This document shows positions 1-6,214 of a DNA stretch of 9,329 nucleotides, one piece after another. Within the stretch, counting starts at the first letter, position 1, and the number at the start of each line of letters is the position of its first letter. Location: the NCBI GenBank assembly GCA_003140705.1, contig PLKU01000317.1, forward strand, positions 2,747-12,075, given 5' to 3'. The translations under genes and the position numbers were made by a program. Below the pieces are notes generated by a model. That model ran no database searches, had not been told where the DNA came from, and worked only from the letters and a program-made list of their open reading frames with translations. The DNA is from Acidobacteriaceae bacterium. GTDB lineage: Bacteria > Acidobacteriota > Terriglobia > Terriglobales > Acidobacteriaceae.

Positions 1-1
1 T

Positions 2-2020
2 TCATCGAATGAATGGACATGGATGGGCGGAAGCAGTACGCTCCCATGCTACGATGCGGCGGCAGACGAGTGCTGGGGGCAGCCCGGAGTCTTCGGAACA
101 CATGGGGTCCCTGCGCCTGGCAACATGCCGGGAGCCCGCTACCAAGCCACGAGTTGGATCGATTCCAAAGGCAACTTCTGGATATTTGGAGGCTATGGCT
201 GGGATTCTCGAGGGATCGAGTGCCATCTCAACGACCTGTGGGAATTCAATCCTTCAGCAAACGAGTGGGTGTGGTGGAGCGGCAATAAATTCTGTCCGAA
301 CGTTGGGGAAAGTGGTTGGGAAGGGGTTTACGGAACCACCGCCGACGCTTTTGCGGTGGGGAATATCCCATGGAGCCTCCAGTCACCTGCAAGCTGGGCC
401 GACAACAGCGGCAATCTCTGGCTCTTCGGTGGGATTGGCTGGGATACCTCCGGCGACGGCTACTATCTGAATGACATGTGGGAGTTCAATCCCTCAATCG
501 ACGAATGGGCATGGACAAGTGCGAATAGCGGTCCAGCAACCTATGCCGGAGAATATGGAACAATGGGTGATTGGGAACCGGCAAATATTCCTGGGGATCG
601 CTACCTTGCGGCTAATTGGACCGATAAAAATGGCAATTTTTGGCTCCTTGGAGGCGAAGGCACAACTCCTTATAATTTCGTGCCAGGCACGCTCAACGAC
701 CTCTGGGAATTCAAGCCTTCGCTCAACGAGTGGTCATGGATGGGAGGAAGCAACAGCCCTGGCCAGGCAGGAGTTTATGGCGTGCTTGGAACACCCGCGA
801 CCGGGAATGTCCCCGGAGCCCGCTATGCCGCAACCACCTGGACCGATAGCAGCGGCAATTTATGGCTCTTTGGCGGTTCGGGTGACGACGCACAAGGTCA
901 TTTTGGCTATCTCAACGACCTATGGGAATTTGGCCTGACCGGCTCTCCAACCGTTCATCCCCCTTCGCCTGCGGCCACGCCGGTCTTGAGTCTGCCTGCT
1001 GGGCCGTATGGCTCACCGCAGACATTGACTATTACCGACCAAACTCCCGGTGCGACGATCTACTACACCACCAACGGCACAACCCCTAACGCCGGCTCGA
1101 CCGTGTACGCAGGTCAGATCGCTGTCTCGTCGTCGGAGACAGTCGAGTCTTTAGCAGTATCCAGCGGCTATTCCATCAGCGCCGTAGCTACCGCGGCTTA
1201 CACCATTAATCTTCCACAAGCAGCTTCTCCAATGTTCAGTTTGCCGGTTGGAACATACACGCCGCCGCAGACAGTGACGATAAGCGATGCGACAGCCGGA
1301 GCGACAATCTACTACACGACGGACGGCACGACACCGACCACGAGTTCATCCGTTTACAGCGGCCCGCTGACTGTTTCTTCGACTGAGACCCTTCAGGCAC
1401 TTGCAGTCGCCCCGGGCTTAGGCAATAGCGCCATCGCCAGTGCGACCTATACCATCAATCTTCAGCCGGGTTTTACTGTCACAGCTACAGCGGTCACTGT
1501 AAATCCTGGCGCAACAATTGCAAATGGTTCAAGCGTCACCGTAACGCCAGTTGGCGGATTCACTGGCAACGTAGTGCTCACTGCAGCGGTAACTTCCAGT
1601 CCCGCCGGTGCGGCGTACATACCCACGTTGAGTTTCGCCGCGCCCGGCCCCGTGAGCATTGTCGGCTCGAACGCCGGGACAGCGACTCTGATCATCAACA
1701 CTACTGCACCAACCTCCGGCGTTCTGACTCTTCCTAAGCGCCCCGGATTTAACTGGTACGAATTCGGTGACGCAAGTCTCGCTCTCTTCTTGATGTTCGG
1801 GATTCCCGCCCGTCGTCGTTCATGGAGAACCATGCTTGGAATGCTTGTTCTTCTCTTCACTTTCGCAGGAGGTATGGCCGCCTGTGGCGGCGGAGGAGGC
1901 AGCGGCGGCGGTGGAGGGGGTACGATTGCTGGCACAACCGCAGGAAGTTATACAGTGACCATCACCGCAACTTCGGGTTCTACTACGGCCACCGGCACAG
2001 TCGCGCTCACTGTTCAGTAA
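2..2020 (+). CDS. Kelch-repeat surface protein with chitobiase C-terminal-like and Ig-like domains (5' truncated by window edge)
   Basis: The reading frame is open from the first complete codon (nt 2), and residues before the first ATG (nt 23) already match the repeat (NEWTWMGG), so the true start lies upstream of the window. Four kelch-type units follow, each with a GNxW(L/I)xGG strand and an LNDLWEF-like strand at nt 227, 467, 692 and 911 (73-80 residues apart), which suggests part of a beta-propeller. Two copies of a chitobiase/hexosaminidase C-terminal-like domain (ATIYYTTxGTTP motif) lie at about nt 968-1210 and 1217-1459. An Ig-like region follows (about 1466-1715), then a hydrophobic stretch, RRRSWR, a second hydrophobic stretch ending MAAC, a glycine run, and final beta-strands ending TVALTVQ. 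It is probably exported and bound to the cell surface, perhaps to carbohydrate. No catalytic motif is visible. The domain calls are confident; the biological role is unknown. Confidence 0.88.
   Translation, partial: SSNEWTWMGGSSTLPCYDAAADECWGQPGVFGTHGVPAPGNMPGARYQATSWIDSKGNFWIFGGYGWDSRGIECHLNDLWEFNPSANEWVWWSGNKFCPNVGESGWEGVYGTTADAFAVGNIPWSLQSPASWADNSGNLWLFGGIGWDTSGDGYYLNDMWEFNPSIDEWAWTSANSGPATYAGEYGTMGDWEPANIPGDRYLAANWTDKNGNFWLLGGEGTTPYNFVPGTLNDLWEFKPSLNEWSWMGGSNSPGQAGVYGVLGTPATGNVPGARYAATTWTDSSGNLWLFGGSGDDAQGHFGYLNDLWEFGLTGSPTVHPPSPAATPVLSLPAGPYGSPQTLTITDQTPGATIYYTTNGTTPNAGSTVYAGQIAVSSSETVESLAVSSGYSISAVATAAYTINLPQAASPMFSLPVGTYTPPQTVTISDATAGATIYYTTDGTTPTTSSSVYSGPLTVSSTETLQALAVAPGLGNSAIASATYTINLQPGFTVTATAVTVNPGATIANGSSVTVTPVGGFTGNVVLTAAVTSSPAGAAYIPTLSFAAPGPVSIVGSNAGTATLIINTTAPTSGVLTLPKRPGFNWYEFGDASLALFLMFGIPARRRSWRTMLGMLVLLFTFAGGMAACGGGGGSGGGGGGTIAGTTAGSYTVTITATSGSTTATGTVALTVQ
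1739..1921 (+). other. Internal lipobox/transmembrane/poly-Gly module inside the kelch protein
   Basis: Within the frame, a hydrophobic stretch (ASLALFLMFGIPA) is followed by a basic patch (RRRSWR). A second hydrophobic stretch (MLGMLVLLFTFAGG) follows, then MAAC with the Cys codon at 1883-1885, and then a run of 12 residues that is all Gly except one Ser (1886-1921). The basic-hydrophobic-MAAC order copies a lipoprotein signal peptide, but it sits near the C-terminus. The Ig-like strands resume after it (GSYTVTITATSG). Whether it anchors, is cleaved or is lipidated is inference. Confidence 0.6.
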
Positions 2021-2270
2021 GCTTCGCGGGATGGAGACCGTCATATCGACATTGCCGGTGGCTTTATTTAGCTGATGTTTCTTCAATCCATTGTAAAAAA
2101 GAGGGACCATAGAAATCGAACAGAATGCAAGACCAAAACCGCATAGGATCAATAGTGTGCGGTCCAGCGGTCACTTCAAATGTTGAAAAATTGCCTTCTC
2201 ACTTTCTGAGCCTCGCTGGAGCATACAATTGAGGTGCTTTGATAGTCTTCCTCAGTGAAAATGGAAGAGC
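2021..2270. other. Non-coding stretch downstream of the kelch gene
   Basis: No convincing open reading frame and no hairpin followed by a T run was found here, so the kelch transcript has no visible intrinsic terminator. Base composition turns AT-richer toward the repeat array that follows. A short CATAGGATC word occurs at about 2142 and again at about 2382, which may be chance. Confidence 0.5.
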
Positions 2271-2446
2271 TTGCGGACATCCTTGCGGACATTCGCGGCG
2301 CCAATCCTGGGCGTATTTCTATGATTAATATGCGATTATCATCATTTTTAGACGGGACAGTTTTGCGGACATTAGGGCGGCCATAGGATCGAATCACGCG
2401 CTCCCGTCGCCAGTCGACATTCCTGCGGACATCTATGCGGACATTT
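2271..2446 (+). repeat. Array of five TGCGGACAT direct repeats upstream of the fic gene
   Basis: Perfect copies of TGCGGACAT, all in the same orientation, lie at 2272-2280, 2284-2292, 2364-2372, 2424-2432 and 2436-2444. The first two and the last two are each spaced exactly 12 nt start to start, about one helical turn. A degenerate copy (GTCGACAT) precedes the fourth at 2413-2420, again in 12-nt register. The GGACAT core recurs at 2506-2511 and 2518-2523, inside the first codons of the fic gene and also 12 nt apart. The array sits 45-218 nt before the fic start. It looks like an operator or iteron-type array, with the fic product's helix-turn-helix as a candidate binder. The repeats are seen directly; the function is inference. 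Confidence 0.75.
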
Positions 2447-2475
2447 TTATACATGAAACAAGCATAAATATATGT

Positions 2476-2488
2476 TATAAATAGTGTT
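2476..2488 (+). promoter_or_regulatory. Possible -10 element placed for a leaderless fic transcript
   Basis: TATAAA at 2476-2481 is seven bases before the GTG start at 2489, and no Shine-Dalgarno sequence precedes that start. This would fit transcription beginning at or near the start codon. No good -35 match is visible 16-18 nt upstream, so the call is tentative; a repeat-bound activator could compensate. Confidence 0.3.
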
Positions 2489-3724
2489 GTGAAGGACAAT
2501 AAGCCGGACATTCAAGAGGACATCAAAGAGGTCGCAGACCGGGGCGAGCCAATCTCGCTGGTCGATCCATTGCTGATTGGCGAGACATCTCGCTTCCGAG
2601 AGCAGCTGACGGACCTCGCCTTGGAATTGGCCCAGAGGTCGTCTGGCTTTCGCCGAAGTCTACCGACCAACCTGACGGCTTCACTTGCAGACCTAGTCCG
2701 GGCAATGAATTGCTACTATAGCAACCTAATCGAAGGGCATGACACGCACCCAGTCGATATCGAGCGGGCACTAAAAAACGAATACAGCAGCGACAAGCAA
2801 AAGCGAGACCTGCAGCTGGAAGCAAGAGCTCACATAGCCGTCCAAGCATGGATCGATGGAGGAGGACTGCGAGGACGTGCGGTTACAAGCGACGGAATAC
2901 GGGAAGTCCACTTCCGATTCTGTAGAGAACTCCCGGACGACCTATTATGGGTGAAAGATCCGGATACAGGCGAGCGCGTACGGGTCGAGGCAGGAGAACT
3001 GCGAAAGCGAGATGTGGCAGTCGGCAATCATTTGGCGATCAGTCCAGGTGCAGTGCCCCGCTTTCTAATGCGCTTCGAAGATGCCTACAGCGCAGCCGGC
3101 AAAACACAGCTCATTGTCGGTGCCGCGGCAGCGCATCACCGTTTAGTGTGGATCCACCCCTTCATGGACGGGAACGGTAGGGTCGCGCGGCTGATGTCGC
3201 ACGCCATGCTGCTGGAGACACTCGATACTGGAGCAGTCTGGTCAGTGGCACGCGGTTTGGCGCGGAATGTGGACGCATACAAAAAGCATCTCGCTGCCTG
3301 TGACGCGACTCGACGCAATGACCTTGACGGGCGCGGTAATTTGAGTGAAGAGGCGCTTGCAGAATTCACAGATTTCTTCCTGAGAACTTGCCTCGACCAA
3401 GTCGCCTTCATGGAAGGGCTGATGCAGCCAGACAGGCTACGTGAACGTATTCTTTTGTGGGTCGAACAAGAAATCAAGCTCGGACAATTGCCGCTAAATT
3501 CAGACAAGATCGTTGAAGCCGCGCTTTATCGAGGAGAGTTGCCACGCGGTGACGCCGCGGTCTTGACGGGCGTCACTGCACGGCACGCGCGGAGAATCGT
3601 ATCTGTTCTTTTGGAACGCGGCGTTCTGTCGGCCGACGGCGCGCGCGCGCCGTTGCGGCTGGTTTTTCCGGCGGCTCTGGCCTCGAGTTGGATGCCAGGA
3701 TTATTCCCAGAAAAAGTAAGATAG
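2489..3724 (+). CDS. Fic family protein (protein AMPylation) with C-terminal helix-turn-helix
   Basis: Encodes 411 residues. The Fic core motif is intact at residues 223-231, HPFMDGNGR, with catalytic His223, phosphate-binding Asn229 and Gly230, and Arg231, followed by Arg234. Enzymes with this motif usually transfer AMP from ATP to a Ser, Thr or Tyr hydroxyl of a target protein. An inhibitory-helix motif [S/T]xxxE[G/N] lies before the core at residues 78-83 (SNLIEG, Glu82). This marks a self-inhibited class II Fic protein, so no separate antitoxin gene is expected and none is seen. The C-terminal 70-80 residues (about 335-390) resemble a winged helix-turn-helix, suggesting DNA binding and possibly autoregulation through the repeats just upstream. 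GTG at 2489 is the only start candidate after the in-frame TAA at 2465; it has no clear Shine-Dalgarno sequence. The N-terminus (KPDIQEDIKEV) is itself encoded by degenerate copies of the upstream 12-nt repeat. The target is unknown. Confidence 0.93.
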   Translation: MKDNKPDIQEDIKEVADRGEPISLVDPLLIGETSRFREQLTDLALELAQRSSGFRRSLPTNLTASLADLVRAMNCYYSNLIEGHDTHPVDIERALKNEYSSDKQKRDLQLEARAHIAVQAWIDGGGLRGRAVTSDGIREVHFRFCRELPDDLLWVKDPDTGERVRVEAGELRKRDVAVGNHLAISPGAVPRFLMRFEDAYSAAGKTQLIVGAAAAHHRLVWIHPFMDGNGRVARLMSHAMLLETLDTGAVWSVARGLARNVDAYKKHLAACDATRRNDLDGRGNLSEEALAEFTDFFLRTCLDQVAFMEGLMQPDRLRERILLWVEQEIKLGQLPLNSDKIVEAALYRGELPRGDAAVLTGVTARHARRIVSVLLERGVLSADGARAPLRLVFPAALASSWMPGLFPEKVR

Positions 3725-3821
3725 TAATTTGAATGGCGCACGGCCTATGCGATTCCCGACACACACCGGTTTTTCTGATTTACAGTCGTGCAGAATTTGC
3801 AGGGCATTTTAAGTATGCATA

Positions 3822-3845
3822 GTGCACGCAAGGAATGCAGTGCAC
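3822..3845. other. Hairpin, 9 bp with one bulged A
   Basis: GTGCACGCA pairs with TGC-A-GTGCAC around the loop AGGAA, about 98 nt after the fic stop codon. No T run follows on either strand, so it is not a standard intrinsic terminator. It could protect or end the fic mRNA. Confidence 0.45.
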
Positions 3846-3852
3846 CACCTTA

Positions 3853-3889
3853 GGGCGCTGCCGATAATAATCCATTCTCGGCAGTGCCT
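3853..3889. other. Hairpin, 12-bp stem with two G-U pairs and a 13-nt loop
   Basis: GGGCGCTGCCGA (3853-3864) pairs end to end with TCGGCAGTGCCT (3878-3889); the inner seven pairs are perfect Watson-Crick. The loop is AT-rich (TAATAATCCATTC). It lies 7 nt after the previous hairpin and lacks a T run on either side. A terminator without a T run, a REP-type element or part of an unrecognised small RNA are all possible. Confidence 0.5.
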
Positions 3890-4117
3890 GCCCAACCGGA
3901 TAGCTGGAGCGGAGATTGAGAAGGCTGTCCAGCAGGTGAATGCAAAGCGGCAGGAGCAAAAAGAGCAGCGCTTACTGGAGACGAGTTTCTAGGTGGAAGA
4001 GGAAAAGCCGAGAATTCTGGCGGCTTACCCACTATTTTCCGCTTCAGAAACGGAAACGGCCTAGAAGCAAGAATCTTCTAAGCCATTGCAATGTCGAAGG
4101 TTATCGTGTATTCCGAT

Positions 4118-4194
<77 letters not shown>

Positions 4195-4762
4195 AAGACA
4201 GTTTATCAACCTTACCTATCATGGTCAAACAAACCACAGGATGGGAGGTAAGGGCCGCGAAAAATGCCCTTTTCCTAGGCTCACTTTGTTATTAAAGCAA
4301 GAAGGACTGATGGATAGCCGGTGTTCGACCGCTATGGCAAAACCCGGAAGAACCGCTCTCGCTCGTGGGCGCCATGCGAACCGCATCTTGCGCGCTCCGG
4401 CGGGATTTACCAATCTTTGCCAAATAGACGTCAGGCACATAGATTCGGATAAAGGACGCGGACTGCTAGACTAACGATCACGAGTTGGGCGATGGCGAAA
4501 GACACGCGATGGAGTTCGACTTGTCCCTATGAACGAGCCCGATGGCTCGAAGAAGCCGGCCTCTTTTCCTTTGATGAAGAAGCCCTTCTTGCGCGGGGAG
4601 GTCAGCGGTCTGGGCCGACTCAGGGATGCGGAGTTGTTCACTGTCTCTGATGATCTTCCACGAATAGTTCCTTTGTAGACTTTCAGCGTTTGTGGCATCC
4701 TAGGTTCGATCACGTTCGCGGGGCTGCACAGGTGTAATGGCTTTCTGCCGAGAGGGAAGTTG
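4195..4762. other. Gap between tRNA-fMet and the methylase pseudogene, no gene supported
   Basis: Short open frames occur on both strands, but none has a ribosome site plus recognisable protein character. A perfect 6-bp hairpin (CGAGCC-CGAT-GGCTCG, 4534-4549) lies mid-region, and a bulged 8-bp stem lies at 4314-4335. The plus frame 4529-4678 (49 codons) is in the same frame as the downstream methylase but is closed by a TAG. The stretch from about 4310 to 4430 could be a dispersed repeat, but this cannot be shown from one copy. The methylase promoter is presumably here and was not identified. Confidence 0.4.
4200..4228 (-). promoter_or_regulatory. Sigma70-type promoter of tRNA-fMet
   Basis: Read on the minus strand, TTGACC (4223-4228, 5 of 6 matches to TTGACA) is followed after exactly 17 nt by TAAACT (4200-4205, 4 of 6 matches to TATAAT). 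The mature tRNA 5' end lies 5 nt after the -10 box, so transcription would begin at or just inside the mature 5' end with little or no leader. Confidence 0.5.
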
Positions 4763-5002
4763 ATGCGTACGAGGCTGGTTCGTCCCGAGTACGCTGAGAG
4801 ATTTCGCTGTATTGGCCCGACATGCGAGGACTCCTGCTGTGTGGGTTGGCGTGTAGACATCGATAAGGCCACCTACATCAAGTACCAGTCCATTTCTCCC
4901 GGATCATTGCGCGTACTGATTGACGCCAACATTGTGCGGACGTTCGAGGGTCCAGTCGGCAAGAAGCCGTCCAGGTTCGCTCAGGTGAAGATGGGCCGTC
5001 CC

Positions 5003-5007
5003 GGGCG
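5003..5007 (+). other. Frameshift site 1 (one base missing) in the methylase gene
   Basis: Adding one G to the GGG run at 5003-5005 turns the local reading into GGG GCG TGC CCG. This joins segment 1 directly to the conserved CPFHNEEKLC frame. Confidence 0.7.
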
Positions 5008-5373
5008 TGCCCGTTTCACAACGAGGAAAAGCTTTGCCAGATTCAGGTGGAGCTTGGTGACAAGTATCTCTCCGAGACCTGCGCCAATTATCCGCGCCAA
5101 AGCTTCTTGGTCGACAAGTTTATTGACAAGACGCTGACGCTTTCCTGCCCTGAAGCCTGCCGCCTCGTGCTCTTGAACCCGGATCTGCTGGTATCCGACG
5201 GGACCAACGTCCATCACATCAGCCGTGACAACTCGAAGAGCGAGTACGACCTGGTGCACTACTTTTGGCGTATTCGCGAATTTGTAATTGGTTTGATAAG
5301 GAACAGGGTTTACCCGCTGTGGCAGCGGATGTTTCTGCTTGGAACATTTTCACGGCGTCTTGAGGCAATTGTT

Positions 5374-5376
5374 TGA
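5374..5376 (+). other. In-frame TGA in the methylase gene
   Basis: The frame reads RRLEAIV-stop-GEVKGGLPAMLSGF with homology-like sequence on both sides and no frame change. A single substitution creating the stop is therefore the simplest reading. An alternative is a short two-indel detour, because frame 2 across 5366-5400 reads QLFEGRSRADFL. Confidence 0.65.
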
Positions 5377-5489
5377 GGGGAGGTCAAGGGCGGACTTCCT
5401 GCGATGCTGAGCGGTTTTTCGGCAGCGGTCGCGTCGGAAAGTTTGCGCCCCTCCATCGAGACCATACCCGCTGACCTTACGCTCCAATT

Positions 5490-5494
5490 GGGGG
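5490..5494 (+). other. Frameshift site 2 (one extra G) in the methylase gene
   Basis: Five Gs follow CAATT. Four would give CAA TTG GGG ATG and join LTLQLG to MVLELVKLR, the conserved continuation. Confidence 0.75.
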
Positions 5495-6049
5495 ATGGTG
5501 CTGGAGTTGGTGAAACTACGAAGCAGCTACGCGCTTCAGGCTCCTCGCTTTGTGGAATGTATCGATGTCTTCTCGAGGGGCGTCGGATATGGACCCGAAT
5601 CTACCATGCAAACCATGAGCGCCGAATACGGCGCGGCCTATGAACGCTACTTCGAGCCATTTTTCGAAGAGCATCCATACATCCTGGAAAACTACCTGAT
5701 CAATATGGTCTTCCGTAGGCTATTTCCCTTTGGCGAAAAGCTGTTTGATCGGAAGGCCACCCCCGAGCCGGCGAAGGAATTCGCGCTGTTGGCCACCGAT
5801 TTTGCCTTGATCAAGGGTCTGCTGATTGGAGTGGCAGGCGGCCACAAGGAAGCATTCTCGACCGAGCACGTTGTCCAGACGGTACAGGCCGCCTGCAAGC
5901 ACTTCGAGCATAATGCTGAGTTTCTTAGAAAGGCCCATCAAATCCTGGTAGACGTCAAGCTGGACAATGCGCACGGCCTGACCATGCTGCTGCGCAATTA
6001 GCGCCGCGACCGTGGTGGATCGGCGACCATCCGGCGATTACTCCTGCGT

Positions 6050-6068
6050 TCATACCATATGCGTATGA
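6050..6068. promoter_or_regulatory. Inverted repeat TCATAC-N7-GTATGA upstream of the transporter gene
   Basis: A perfect 6-bp inverted repeat with a 7-nt spacer (CATATGC) lies about 147 nt before the transporter start, in the 213-nt gap after the methylase stop. Its 13-bp centre-to-centre spacing would suit a dimeric repressor, but no regulator gene is adjacent. The remainder of this gap (6002-6214) shows no gene and no clear promoter. Confidence 0.3.
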
Positions 6069-6214
6069 GCAATGGGGCACACCGTTCGCGGCCACTATCT
6101 CCTGTCCCCGCCAGACAAACTACAGGCGGACGGCGCTCGATGGCCTAAGCGGAACATCTACCCTATCCGGTACACTGCTGGGAATCCTGCTTCAGCAATT
6201 GAGGAACCTCGCGA

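Larger units (their letters stand above)
3725..4117. other. Intergenic region between fic and tRNA-fMet, no gene recognised
   Basis: Nothing here reads as a convincing gene. An open frame ending at the TAG at about 3990 (EIEKAVQQVNAKRQEQ, basic and Gln-rich) has no recognisable start and could be a remnant or chance. The region holds two strong hairpins (3822-3845 and 3853-3889). A third, weaker stem, TTTCCG/CGGAAA, lies near 4036-4057 and could fold in the tRNA trailer on the minus strand. No copy of the tRNA 3' end was seen that would indicate an attachment-site duplication. Confidence 0.5.
4763..6001 (+). pseudogene. fliB: FliB-like lysine N-methylase, broken by two frameshifts and one stop
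   Basis: FliB-type enzymes methylate lysines of flagellin; homologues also occur in non-motile bacteria with unknown targets. The start ATG at 4763 has a good ribosome site (AGAGGGA, 4751-4757). Segment 1 (4763-about 5005) carries the Cys-rich N-terminus: Cys16, Cys21, Cys25, Cys26, then GWRVDIDKATYIKYQ. Segment 2, one frame over (5008-about 5490), continues with CPFHNEEKLC, CANYPR and CPEAC, and is interrupted by TGA at 5374. Segment 3, in another frame (5495-6001), contains YERYFEPFF, ENYLINMVFRRLFPFGEKLF and ends HGLTMLLRN. Joined, it makes about 412 residues, a near full-length family member. At least nine cysteines remain, consistent with a metal or iron-sulfur site. The preserved sequence between lesions implies recent inactivation, or that the two G-run indels are sequencing errors, leaving the TGA to explain. 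Confidence 0.85.

Noticed and set aside
1462..1935. Minus-strand 157-codon ORF with poly-Pro
   Set aside because: The proline run is the complement of the glycine codons in the kelch protein; it is a shadow.
2261..2386. Plus-strand 41-codon ORF (MEELADILADIRG...)
   Set aside because: The Ala-Asp-Ile repeats come from the DNA repeat unit, there is no Shine-Dalgarno sequence, and the remainder has no protein character. It is kept only as a clue that the repeats might once have been coding.
2176..2511. Minus-strand 111-codon ORF across the repeat array
   Set aside because: Its MSARMSAS-type stretches are just the complement of the TGCGGACAT repeats, and it overlaps the fic start without a ribosome site.
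3853..3896. Integron attC-like site (GCCCAAC at 3890-3896 beside a hairpin)
   Set aside because: No matching GTTRRRY partner in the right place and no integrase; the RYYYAAC match alone is expected by chance.
5374..5376. TGA as a selenocysteine codon in the methylase
   Set aside because: There is no Cys/Sec position expected here in the family, no evident SECIS-like stem directly after it, and two frameshifts elsewhere in the gene point to ordinary decay or sequencing error.
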